Shown piece by piece: positions 1-10,600 of a stretch of 64,000 nt of DNA. The stretch is from Neocallimastix lanati (nom. inval.) (lineage: Eukaryota > Neocallimastigomycota > Neocallimastigomycetes > Neocallimastigales > Neocallimastigaceae). The DNA is taken from contig JACVTC010000078.1 in NCBI GenBank assembly GCA_016946835.1, positions 596,501 to 660,500 on the forward strand, given 5' to 3'. The notes beneath the pieces are model-generated. The model ran no database searches. It was not told the origin of the DNA and saw nothing but the letters and a program-made list of their open reading frames with translations. Numbering within the stretch: the stretch's first letter is position 1; each line of letters starts with the position of its first letter. The translations under genes were made by a program, and so were the position numbers.

Positions 1-7
1 AAATTTC

Positions 8-47
<40 letters not shown>

Positions 48-68
48 AATATTATTATTATTATCATT

Positions 69-2984
69 TTAGTTATAAGCTATTGAAATAGGTTTTCTTC
101 CATTTTGTAAATATTGTAAATAAATATTTTGATTTCGGGGGTTATTTTCAACTTCGTCTGAAGGAACCCAATTGTAAGCAGTTCTATATTTATACCTGAT
201 TCTGTATTCATATTGATTCTTTTTATAATTAGTTCTAAATCCTGAGATTTCAATTATATCATTAACAGATTCATCATGAGTTCTTCTTTTTAAAAACTTT
301 TGAGGCGTTGGAATAAAAGGTTCTAACTCCGAAACATGGAATATAGGATGATGTTTTGGAAAAGGTGACCTTTTAATATCTATTTTATAATTATGATTAT
401 TCAGAACATCTATTACTTTATATGGTCCATATTTACAAGGAGCTAACTTTGAACTATCTTCGATATTTAGTGATGGAGGAGCTTGTATCCAAACTAAATC
501 ATTTTCTTTAAATATTGGAGGTGGCATTCTCTTTTTATCTGCGTGTATTTTATATAGTTCTTTTGACCTTAATAAAACATCTTTAATATGATTAAAGTTC
601 ATACTTAAGTCCTTAATAATTTTATTATTAGTATCAATATCAGGTAATAAGAAAAATTCATCCATAGATGGATGAAACCCATAATTAATAAAGAAGGGTG
701 TTTCTTTTGTAGATTCATTAATGGAGTTATTATAAACAAATTCAGCAAGGTGAATCCATTCAATCCAATCATCATGATAATATGATCTTGAGTAAGCTCT
801 TAAATATTGTTCAATAAAAGAATTACATCTTTCAACTTGACCAACTGTTTCATGATGGTCAGTTGTAGCGATTTTTGATTTAATGTTTAAATATTCCATT
901 ACTTCTTTCCAAAGAGCGCTTGTAAATTGAGATCCTCTATCTGTATACAAATCACAAGGCAATCCGTGTAGTTTAAATATATTTGTAATGAAAGCTTTGG
1001 CAGTTTGTTTGGCATCAGGTATTTGTTTAAATGGAATTAAATGTATCATCTTAGAGAAACGATCAACAACTACCATAATAACGGTGTATCCTTTAGAATA
1101 AGGAAGACCACATAGGAAATCAATTTCGATAGACTTCCAAGGTCTATCGGGAGTATCTAAAGGTTGTAAAAGACCATATTTCCTATGTCTATTAACCTTG
1201 TTTCTTGCACAACATTCACAAGAATTAACATAACTTGTAACATCTTCATGTATTTTTGGCCACCAAAAGTTTCTTGTAATTAGTTCTAAAGTTCTTCTTA
1301 TACCAAGATGTCCAGAAGTGGGTTTTTCATGATATTTTTCTAAAATTTCTAATCTAAGTGATTCAGGAATATAAATTAAATTGTTATATAATATAATATT
1401 ATCTTTTATTTTAAATCTTTCCATTTTCCTAAATGGTTTATAAGCATAATTATTTTTAACATTGTTTTCACTAAAGTATAATTTAATATCTTCAGCAGTA
1501 GCATCTTCTTTAATAGCATCAATAATTTTTTCTAGTAAATTACTCATAATTCCTATAAAACAGGGAACTTCTTTTACATTTTTAATATCTAATATATTTT
1601 CTGGTTTAATATCTTCGTTATTCTTCATATAGTCAGGTCTTCTTGAAAGACTATCTGGTTTCCCATTTTTTGTTCCTTGTCTATATATAAGTTGGAAATC
1701 ATATTCCTGAAAGAATAAGTGCCATCTATGCTGTCTTTGATTACCAACTTTTCCTCCTAAAGTATAGATTAAATTTCTATGGTCAGTATAGACAGTAATT
1801 TTATGTTTTGCACCAAGTAAAAGATGTCGCCAAGTTAAGAAAGAATCTCTAATAGCTAATAACTCTTTTTCTGTAATGGTATAATTTATTTCGGAGCCTT
1901 GTAAACTTCTTGAAAAGTAAGCAACAGGATGTAATTTATTATTTTCATCTTTCTGAGATAAAACAGCACCTATAGCATAGTTACTTGCATCACATTCTAC
2001 TATGAATGGTTTAGTTACATCTGGGTGATGCAGTACTGGAGAAGTAGTTAATTTACTTTTTAATAATTTAAATGAATTTTCACAATTTGTATCCCAAATA
2101 AATTTTGTATTTTTTCTTGTTAAATTATGGAGAGGCTTAGCTATTTTTGCAAAATTTTTTACAAATCTCCTATAGTAATTACATAAGCCTAAAAATCGTT
2201 GTACTTCTTTAATATTTTTCGGAGTTGGCCACTCTTCTATAGATTTAATTTTCTTTGGGTCAGTAGATACACCATCACCAGATAAAATGTAACCTAGGAA
2301 TTCAACTTTTTCTTTATCGAATTCACATTTTTTTAATTTTGCGTATAAATTATTATTAATTAAAGTTTGTAATACATTTCTTACTTGTTTGTGATGTTCT
2401 TCCAAATCCTCAGAATAAATTAAAATATCATCCAAATATAAAATAACACTTTTTTCCAAATAAGGTCTGAGTACAGAATTAATAAATGATTGAAAAGTGG
2501 CTGGGGCATTTTTCAACCCAAAAGGCATTACGAGATATTCGTAATGACCATATTTAGTTCGAAAAGCTGTTTTATATTCATCCCCCTCTTTTATACGAAT
2601 TAGGTTATAGGCAGATCTTAGATCTAATTTTGTGAAATATTTTGCACCTTTAACCTTTTCAATAATATCATTAATAAGTGGAAGAGGATATGAATTTCTA
2701 ATGGTAACAGCGTTTAACTTTTTGTAATCCACACACAATCTTAAAGAACCATCTTTCTTTTTTTGAAATAAGACAGGATAACCAGCTGGAGATTCAGAAG
2801 GTCTAATAAATCCCTTCTTTAAATTTTCTTCTATATATTCTTTTAAAACTTTATTTTCTTCTTCAGATAATGGGTAGATAGGTCCGTAATGAAGAGAAGC
2901 ATCCTTTTCTAAAACTATTTTACAGTCAGTTAAACGATGTGGCGGTAGTTTATCTGCTTCTTTCTTACTAAATACAACAGCCAA
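69..2984 (-). CDS. RE-A pol: reverse transcriptase, RNase H, integrase, chromodomain-like tail
   Basis: The frame is open upstream to about 3060 (ENYEEDIEDIKIENIPLQ), so 2984 is not a true initiation site; this is the C-terminal part of a polyprotein. Residue numbers are counted from 2984. The RT palm carries YLDD near 183. RNase H carries ECDAS near 331 and TDHRN. The integrase has an HHCC zinc finger (GHLG...CECC) and a D,D,E core near 620, 685 and 716 (IDF, TDRGSQF, GQVER). A GPY-type C-terminal domain and a chromodomain-like stretch (YEYRIRYKYRTAYNWVPSDE, ~908-938) follow. All catalytic motifs look intact even though the element is out of frame upstream. The ORF stops 68 bp from the window edge. 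Confidence 0.85.
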   Translation of the reverse strand: MAVVFSKKEADKLPPHRLTDCKIVLEKDASLHYGPIYPLSEEENKVLKEYIEENLKKGFIRPSESPAGYPVLFQKKKDGSLRLCVDYKKLNAVTIRNSYPLPLINDIIEKVKGAKYFTKLDLRSAYNLIRIKEGDEYKTAFRTKYGHYEYLVMPFGLKNAPATFQSFINSVLRPYLEKSVILYLDDILIYSEDLEEHHKQVRNVLQTLINNNLYAKLKKCEFDKEKVEFLGYILSGDGVSTDPKKIKSIEEWPTPKNIKEVQRFLGLCNYYRRFVKNFAKIAKPLHNLTRKNTKFIWDTNCENSFKLLKSKLTTSPVLHHPDVTKPFIVECDASNYAIGAVLSQKDENNKLHPVAYFSRSLQGSEINYTITEKELLAIRDSFLTWRHLLLGAKHKITVYTDHRNLIYTLGGKVGNQRQHRWHLFFQEYDFQLIYRQGTKNGKPDSLSRRPDYMKNNEDIKPENILDIKNVKEVPCFIGIMSNLLEKIIDAIKEDATAEDIKLYFSENNVKNNYAYKPFRKMERFKIKDNIILYNNLIYIPESLRLEILEKYHEKPTSGHLGIRRTLELITRNFWWPKIHEDVTSYVNSCECCARNKVNRHRKYGLLQPLDTPDRPWKSIEIDFLCGLPYSKGYTVIMVVVDRFSKMIHLIPFKQIPDAKQTAKAFITNIFKLHGLPCDLYTDRGSQFTSALWKEVMEYLNIKSKIATTDHHETVGQVERCNSFIEQYLRAYSRSYYHDDWIEWIHLAEFVYNNSINESTKETPFFINYGFHPSMDEFFLLPDIDTNNKIIKDLSMNFNHIKDVLLRSKELYKIHADKKRMPPPIFKENDLVWIQAPPSLNIEDSSKLAPCKYGPYKVIDVLNNHNYKIDIKRSPFPKHHPIFHVSELEPFIPTPQKFLKRRTHDESVNDIIEISGFRTNYKKNQYEYRIRYKYRTAYNWVPSDEVENNPRNQNIYLQYLQNGRKPISIAYN

Positions 2985-3258
2985 ATCTCGATATTGAAGT
3001 GGAATATTTTCGATTTTTATATCTTCAATATCTTCTTCATAATTTTCTTTATTTGTTAAAAATGAATAAATTAAATAATTATAGTTAAATTTATTATTAA
3101 TTTTATATTTTTTATTTTGGTGATTGTTTTTTAATTTAAAAAATATTTTATTGGTTAAAAAATTAAATTTTTTGTGAAGAAATTTTTTATATTTATTAAG
3201 TTTAAAATTTAATTTATTTTGATTAAAATTTTTGAAATTTTTTGAATTTTTTGTGTAA

Positions 3259-3838
3259 TTAAATTTTTTTTATGAATTTATGTTTTAAAAAATAATTTTT
3301 TAAAAATCTTTTTATCACTGAATTAAACCGAGAATAATATTGTGGATTTTTATTAGTATTTTTATTAATTTTGTTATAAAAGTGAGAATTTAAATAAGAA
3401 TATAGGAAGTTTTTATCATAGTCATAATGAATATTAAACTTCCTCATAAATTGGTTTCCAAAAAGTAGTTTTGTTGGGATACAATTCGAAATTAAAAATT
3501 TTTCTCTGAAATTTTTAAAATAAACTCTTTTATTTTCATTAATTTTGATTTGAAATTTTAGCCAAACATAATTCTTTATCTGGGTTGTATCACCAGAAAT
3601 TCCTTTGACTAAAATTTTTGATTTTAAATTATATTTTTTCAATTTTAATGTTTTTACTAATTCTTCTGTAATAAAATTACAGAAGGAGCCTGAATCTAAC
3701 ATCGATTCAGTTTTTAATTTATTATTATCATTTTTAATATTTTTTATATTATTTGAAAATGTTGTTGGAATATATGTATCAAATAAAAGGAAAGTTGAAG
3801 GTAATTTTTTATTTACTACATTATTAAATGTAGGAAAA
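3259..3838 (-). pseudogene. RE-A aspartic protease segment, out of frame with gag and pol
   Basis: The first ATG in this frame starts MLDSGSFCNFI at 3702, which is the retroviral-type protease active site (DSG). Open frame continues upstream of that ATG towards 3838 with FLLFDTYIPTTF, so the ATG is not the true start and the segment was part of a longer polyprotein. The segment later contains a hydrophobic LLFGNQFMRKF block in the place of the usual ILG-DWL motif. It ends 200 bp short of the open RT frame in a K/N/F-rich linker. The protease would cut the Gag-Pol precursor in the particle. Confidence 0.6.
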
Positions 3839-3896
3839 TTATAATGAAGAATTCTTGTGTTTTTTATTATATTGGACTTCTGTTAAAGTCCATTGT

Positions 3897-4974
3897 TTAG
3901 TTTTTTGTTTTATTATTATTGCTACTAGTTTTATTACTATTATAATTGTTATTATTGTAATTATTATTATAATTACTTTTGTTATTATAATTGTTATTAG
4001 AATTATAATTTTTATCATGATTAATATGGGTACTAACGTGTTTTGAATGTTTATTATTACTGCTTCTAAAAAGTTTTGAATTACCATTATTTGTTTTTAT
4101 TTGATTTTTTGTTTTTAATGTATTTTCAAGTAAAATGCATTTAGTATAAATAGTACCAAGATCAACAGGGAATTCTTCCATTTCTTCAATTACTTCTTGG
4201 AATTTTGAATGTAACCCATTATAAAAAATTAAAACTAAGGCTTCTTCACTGAATCCAAGACCATTCGAAAGAGTTCTAAATTGTTCAATATAATCATTTA
4301 TTTTCCCATAATTATGTTTCAATTTTATTAATTGAATCTTAGCTAATTTTTTGCTTGCAACGTTGGAAAATGCTTTTCTTAATTCAGTAGTCAATTCAGA
4401 AAGAGTTTTTGGGTTAGTATCCTTGTACGTAGCTAGATACCAATTACGAGCGCCATCCCTCAAACGGGATTTAATAAAGTTAATTTTGATATCTTCTGTA
4501 GCTTCTGAATTTGGATATGTTTTAAAAGTATCTTCACAAAGTTGACAGAATAGATCAGTTTCTTTAGTATCTCCAGAGAAAAATCCAGGTTCAGGAACTT
4601 GTTGTAAACGGTTTGAAAAAGCATTCCTCATAATAACATCATTGTCATCATCACGTCTAGTAGTGGTAGATACATTATCCTCTTGTGTTTGACTAGTAGA
4701 AGGAATATCATTTGTAGCAATATTTATATTTAACTTTTCATCTAAAATTTTTGTTAAATTAGATAATTGATTAATAATATTTTTATTATCTTTGTAAAGT
4801 GTATAAAGTTTTTTTTTGTAAGTCCTTGTTATATTCATTAAAATCTTCTTTTAATAAAAAACTATCATTAACAGAAGAAGCCAATTCGGATACAGTAACT
4901 TGGGCGTCAGACCTTAATTTATTAACTTCTGACATTGGAGCAATGTCAGCCCATACATTATTGTAAAAAGACAT
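3897..4974 (-). pseudogene. RE-A gag, split by a frameshift
   Basis: The N-terminal 62 codons (4974-4786, starting MSFYNNVWADIAPM) and the main part (to 3897) overlap in two frames at a run of nine T (4809-4817, A on the coding strand). The main part has the retrotransposon Gag fold signature: a helical core with RNWYLATY and later INDYIEQFRTL...LIFYNGL spacing typical of Ty3 capsids. The C-terminus is an Asn/Tyr/Lys-rich tail with no CCHC knuckle. It would form the particle shell. The shift is a single base, so either decay or a sequencing error in the homopolymer explains it. Inferred from family pattern and order next to protease and pol. Confidence 0.7.
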
Positions 4975-4998
4975 ATTAAAGTAGTAACCAAAACTAGG

Positions 4999-5008
4999 GT
5001 AAGGTTAT
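4999..5008 (-). promoter_or_regulatory. RE-A primer-binding site, self-priming type
   Basis: The ten bases directly after the 5' LTR on the minus strand read ATAACCTTAC. Their reverse complement, GTAAGGTTAT, occurs inside the LTR at 5256-5247, 40 nt past the start of the TATA box, where the transcript should begin. No TGG-initiated tRNA complement is visible at this place. The layout is that of Tf1-type self-priming, but the match is only 10 nt and is the weakest of the set together with RE-F. Confidence 0.6.
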
Positions 5009-5734
5009 TGTTAAAATTAAGATATAAAATAGTTTTATGATTAATAACGTTACTAGGTTAATATGTTGAATTATATATTAATAATCCAACAATAATTAAT
5101 TAATAATAATATAAAAATAATATAAGATAAATAGTTAAGTTATTTAAACACTTAATATCTAAGAATATTTTAAATAATAATTTCTTTGAAGGATTTATGA
5201 AAATATTTATTTATTGAATTATTAGTATATAATTATTGTAAGTACAATAACCTTACAAAGAACATAAAAGATAGATTTTTACATCTTTCTTTTATACTTT
5301 GTAAGTTACATAATAATAATATTTAATTATAAGATATTAATAATATAGTAATATGAATATTAATAAAATATTAAGATAATAACAATATCGATATGTTTAA
5401 AATATTTAATATAACTAAATAAATTTAATTTATAATTATATAATTAATTTGAATAATTAAAAATAGTAGTTAATATATATGATGTAAACATATATATAAA
5501 CATAATATAAATAAATACATGTGACGTCATATGTAGATAATTGAAATTATTAATATAAATCTTATTTACTAATATTCTCAGAATTATTAGGCCTAAGATA
5601 ATTCCTTAAATATTAAATAAGAATTTATATTAATTATTAATTATTTAAATATATATATTATTTATAATTAAATAAATAATATTTGTTAACTATTGAAATG
5701 TAAATAACTGAAATTGAGATTTCAATTCAGTTAT
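5009..5734 (-). repeat. RE-A 5' LTR
   Basis: On the minus strand it begins TGTTGAAATTATAACTG and ends TTAACA, so it has TG..CA ends. It matches the solo copy at 32322-33010 closely; the solo copy lacks a short AT-rich stretch near the U3 start. A TATA box (TATAAAAG on the minus strand, starting at 5296) lies 40 nt upstream of a 10-nt site (5256-5247) that is complementary to the primer site after the LTR. Confidence 0.85.
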
Positions 5735-5798
5735 AATTTCAACATTAACCTAAAGAATCTACCTAAATACCATTTTTATAGTGGTCACGTATCAATAA
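5735..5798. repeat. RE-F 5' LTR fragment between RE-A and RE-G
   Basis: This stretch ends ..TATCAATAA directly before RE-G. The sequence resumes as ATAACTAGTAAATTAG after RE-G at 13871, and the same joined string occurs in the RE-F 3' LTR around the RE-B insertion. That makes the stretch part of the RE-F 5' LTR. The ~45 bp further left match the 3' LTR poorly, so an indel or a local rearrangement must be assumed. Confidence 0.5.
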
Positions 5799-6396
5799 TG
5801 ATACAATATAAGTAATAAAGTATCAGATTTCTATTTATAACGAGGTCGAGCAAATAGGGAATTTGTAAAATAATATATTCCAACTCAAAGATAATAAATA
5901 ATAATTTACACAAATAATAAAATTTATTTATTTCTTTTTAAATCTTGTTTTTATTTATTTATTTATTTTACATAAATTATTACAATTATATTTATATTCC
6001 TCTGAATATAATGATTTTTATCTATCTCTAATAATTCAATTTATATTAATATCTTAATAATAATTTTACTTATAATTGTAGGATTCAACTCTTATCCTTT
6101 AACTATAAGTAATTACTTAATTATTTAAACTAAACTATAAGTTCTCTAAAACTATTATTTTACTCAATTAGAATTTTTAAAACAACAAGAAAAACTCTCT
6201 CTTTAACTTTTATTTCATTCTCTTCTTTTAAATTTATTAATTAATTTTATCTTGAATATTATTGGCTGTCTAATTAATTTTTAATCTATTTATATAATGA
6301 TTTAGTATATTATATATTGTAATTATTTTTCACTATATTATTATAGGATTTTCTCTTTTGTTAATTTTCTTGCGTATTTCTAGCTGTATTGTATCA
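5799..6396 (-). repeat. RE-G 3' LTR
   Basis: It has perfect 10-bp terminal inverted repeats, TGATACAATA..TATTGTATCA. By eye it is identical to the other copy at 13273-13870. A purine-rich tract (AAGTGGGGGCGTTT on the minus strand, 6397-6410) directly precedes it and is the plus-strand primer. Confidence 0.92.
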
Positions 6397-6531
6397 AAAC
6401 GCCCCCACTTAGTCTTGACTTCGTCCCTTGAAGTCTATTACTTGGGTATTTAGATACAATTTATATAATTTTTTTTTTTTTTTTTTTTTTTAAATTTATA
6501 ATGATTTATAAGATATTTATAAGATATATAA

Positions 6532-6568
<37 letters not shown>

Positions 6569-6596
6569 AAATTTATACTGGTTTACAAAATATAAA

Positions 6597-6640
<44 letters not shown>

Positions 6641-7495
6641 GTAAGTCATTATTTTATTTTTGTTATATATATTGAATAATTTTAACTTAACTTTGAAATT
6701 GAAATTGAAATGAGATTTTGAAATTTAAATTTTGAAATTTAAAATTGAATTATTAATTTATTATTATTCTAAATATTTATATAGATGTATTTATAATTTT
6801 CTTATGTATATTGTTTATATCTTAACGTGTCATTCATAATGTGATTTATTTGCGTTGTCATTTAAAATAAAATATATAAATAATAATAAAAGAAAATAAT
6901 TGAATCTTGTATTGTGGTTTAACTATTATTAGAGTGTTAAGTATATATATATCTTCTCAATTATTAATATTAATAATATTATTTATCATTATTATTATGA
7001 TATTATTTATTTTCCAAAATAAATTATTTTTAAATTATTTTTTTATGTATATATATTATATCTTTGTTATTCATAAAGTGTAGTAATAAATTATATTATA
7101 CTATTATACTATATATCATTTATTTTATTATCTATCTCATATTATATTACCTAAGTCCTATATAAATTTGTTTATACTATATATCATTTATTTTATTATC
7201 TATCTCTTATTATATTACCTAAGTCCTATATAAATTTGTTTATACTATATATCATTTATTTTATTATCTATTATATATATTGTTTTATATATTTTGTTCT
7301 ATTATATATATTATCCTTTCTTATATCTTATTACTATTATCCTATATGTTATTATACTATTTATTTATTTATTTATTTATTATACTATTATATACTTATT
7401 TATTCATTAAATATTTTTATTATTTATTGTATATGATTACTGTTGTTTATTTATATATATACTATCCTATTATTGATTATTACTATTCAATTTAC

Positions 7496-7537
<42 letters not shown>

Positions 7538-7596
7538 ATTATTATTATTATTATTATTTTTTTTTTTTTTTTTTTTTTTTTATTTTATTTTTTTTA

Positions 7597-7628
<32 letters not shown>

Positions 7629-7679
7629 AATTAATTAATGATTTATAAAATATATATATATATTTATACGTTATATATT
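6397..7679 (-). other. RE-G 3' noncoding region with poly-T tracts and a direct repeat
   Basis: No coding frame is credible here. The segment holds several poly-T runs (6470-6492, 6537-6563, 6601-6638, 7501-7533, 7557-7624) and a direct repeat of about 75 bp that contains TTACCTAAGTCCTATATAAA (first copy about 7108-7180, second about 7180-7255). The polypurine tract lies at its left end. At 1.3 kb it is long for a Ty3 element. Confidence 0.75.
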
Positions 7680-10600
7680 TTATTCTTCATCATCTTCTAT
7701 ATTTATTTCCGTGAAGTATGGAATAATGTTCTTCAAATGGATGTTTCTATCAGCAACTTCTCCTGTAATTGGGTCACAAACGGATACAGTGTTTAATTCT
7801 TGTTTTATAATCTTCAAAGGACCTGTAAAGAATGGGTCGAGTTTTCTTCTGTTAAACACCTTCACTAGTACCAAGTCACCAGGTTTATAATTGCTCTTTA
7901 AACGTCTAATTTGTTTTCTTCTGTCCATCCAAAGTTTATTCGCGGTCTCAATGTTTCTAATAGCTTCCCGGATCCATCTATCATGGGTAATGAACTTCCT
8001 TAATATATATTCTTCTTCGTTTTCGAATTCGTTTCTCCGGTCTATATTCAAAGATAATTCAAAAGGCTGAAGATCTCTACGGCCATACAATAATTCGAAA
8101 CTACTGTGTTTCGTTACTTCGCTTTTGCTCGTTCTTAGTGCCCATAACGCGCTATATAGTGTTTCATCCCATTGTTTATCGTTCTCACCCAGTAGTCTAA
8201 GGTATTTACAGATCTCACGGTTGCGGTTTTCCACCTCCCCGTTTGAGGCAGGATGATATGTTGCAATGTATTGCACATATACATTATGCAAATCCAAAAA
8301 TGCTTTTGTTCTATCCGATACGAATTGTGGACCATTATCCGTAACCAAAACTTCAGGAATTCCATGACGCGAGAACACCGACTTTAAAAACCTAATAACG
8401 TCTTCGGATTCAGTAGATTTAAGTGGCTCAGCTTCAGTCCACTTTGTAAAATAGTCTACAAGTACAATTATATATTTATTTCCGTTTTTGGTGAGAGGAA
8501 GGGGCCCAACCAGATCTAATCCAACTCTGGAGAATGGATATCCTGGTGGTGTCGCAATATTTTCAGTGTAGTGGTTAAGTGGTTGTCGTCGACAAGTTTG
8601 ACACTTATGACAACATTTAATGAAGTTAGTTATATCTTGTTTCATGTTCATCCAGTAATAGTCTCTCATTAAACGATAATAAGTCTTATAAATTCCTTCA
8701 TGTCCTATGTTATGTGCTGCATTAATAAGTTTTATTTGTTCAGTTTTATCTTTAATAATCCTTCTGAGCTTACCACCTTGTTTATAATACTCAATACCAT
8801 TTATATTAATAATTTTCTTTTTAATAAATTCTCTCATATATGTGTTAATAGTATCAGAGTCCGAATCCGCAACAACATTAGAAGGTAAGTTATTATTAGT
8901 AGTAATTATATTAATAGTTTCTACAGGTTGATCCGAAGCAGGTTTGTAAGAAGAAATATTATTCATAATTAAATCATTATTATTAATATTATTATTATCA
9001 TCATTATTAACTGCTACCATTCTTGATAGTGCATCAGCAACAAAATTATTTTTGCCTTCTTCATATGCTACTTGAACATTTAAAATACTGAGTTCAGTAA
9101 TCCATTTCAAGTGACGGCTGTTGGTTAGTTCTCTCTTAGCAAATATATATACAAGTGGTTTATGATCAGTATAAACCATTGTATTAAACGGGCTTCCAGA
9201 ATTATATGGTTTAAACTTTTGAACACAGTGATAAACTGCTTTTCCTTCAAGGTCTGTTATGCTATAGTTAAGTTCTGAGTTGGATAAGGTACGACTTTCA
9301 AAGTAAATTGGGACTTCTATACCATCTTGGTTCTTTTGTAACAATACACCTCCTAGACCATCACGAGAAGCGTCAGTTCTAATAATAAACGGTTTTGAAT
9401 AATTAGGAGCTGTTAAAATAGGTGCTTCAATTAGCTTATTCTTTAATAAATGAAATGAATTAGTGCAATCTTCAGTCCAACAAAAAGGTGCGTCTTTCTT
9501 CAATAGTTGATATAAAGGCTTTGCAATCATGGCGAAATTTTTAATAAATTTTCTATAATACGAAACTGCTCCTAAAAACGACCTTACCTGTTTCAAATTC
9601 TTCGGAGGTAGCCATTGTGATATAACCTTTACCTTGTCATTTAAAGGAGATAATCCTTTTGTCGAAAGCAAATGCCCTAAGATTTTGACTTCATTTTTAA
9701 AGAAAGAACATTTTTCTAAATTTATTTTTAATTCATTTTCTTGTAAAATTGTAAATACCTTATGTAAGTGACAAATATGTTCATCTAAAGACTTTGAAAA
9801 TATAATTAGATCATCAATATACACGAACATGCAGTCTCCTATTAAATCGAAGAAGATACGATTCATCTCTCTTTGAAAAGTGGCGGGGGCATTGCAAAGT
9901 CCAAAAGGCATTACACGGAAGTTGTAGTTGCCAAACATAGTTGTAAAAGCGGTTTTATCCTTATCGGCTGTATCCATGGGAATCTGGTGATATCCAGAGT
10001 ACAAATCAATAGTGGATAGAATTTTTATGTTATCACCAGCTAATGATAGAATATCATCAATAAGAGGTAAAGAATACGAATCTTTTATAGTTAAATCATT
10101 TAATTTCCGATAATCTACACATAACCTCCAATCTTTATTCTTTTTTGGGAATAAAACAATAGGTGAAGACCATTGGGAAGAGGATGGTTCGATAAGCCAG
10201 TCTCTAATTAGTTTCTTCAATATTTTCTTTAAAGCTATTGTTTGATTTTTGGTTAATCGATAGGCTCTTTGTTTTATGGGTCTTGACCCAGGTAATAAAT
10301 TTATTTTATGTGGGAATAACTTTGATTTTCCCAATTCGTCGGTTTTTAAAGCTAATATATTAATAAATTTTTGAAACATTTCTTTAACTTCTTTTTGAAC
10401 ATTAGATGGTAATGAATTAACAATTTTATCAATTATTTCATTTTTATTTGGTTTAGGATCTTCTTGTTTATTAAAGTCTGTGTTATTTACCACTAAGGTG
10501 CACAATAAGGGCTGAGGATCTAAATCTTCTGTATTAACATTATCATCTTGATTCATGGGACGAGTGTCATATTGTAGATCTGATAGTTTATGGTAATTAT

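Larger units (their letters stand above)
1..5734 (-). mobile_element. RE-A: Ty3-type LTR retrotransposon, decayed, 3' end beyond the left edge
   Basis: The element reads right to left: 5' LTR (5009-5734), self-primer site, gag (4974-3897), protease (~3838-3259) and RT/RNase H/integrase/chromodomain-like tail (~3060-69). It then runs into a poly-A/T tract at the window edge, so the 3' LTR is not visible. Gag, protease and pol lie in different frames, and each step sits near an A/T homopolymer. This suggests decay, although homopolymer sequencing errors would look the same. A solo copy of its LTR is present at 32322-33010, so the family has been active elsewhere in the window. The base next to the 5' LTR is RE-F LTR sequence by inference, so RE-A probably lies inside the RE-F 5' LTR. 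Confidence 0.85.

Noticed and set aside
3839-4087. Separate small gene on the minus strand
   Set aside because: Mostly the Asn-codon tract of gag read in another frame; only its last ~20 codons might be polyprotein linker.
7236-7498. Tyr/Ile-rich plus-strand frames in the RE-G 3' region
   Set aside because: Produced by TATT/TTAT repeats; noncoding tail of RE-G.
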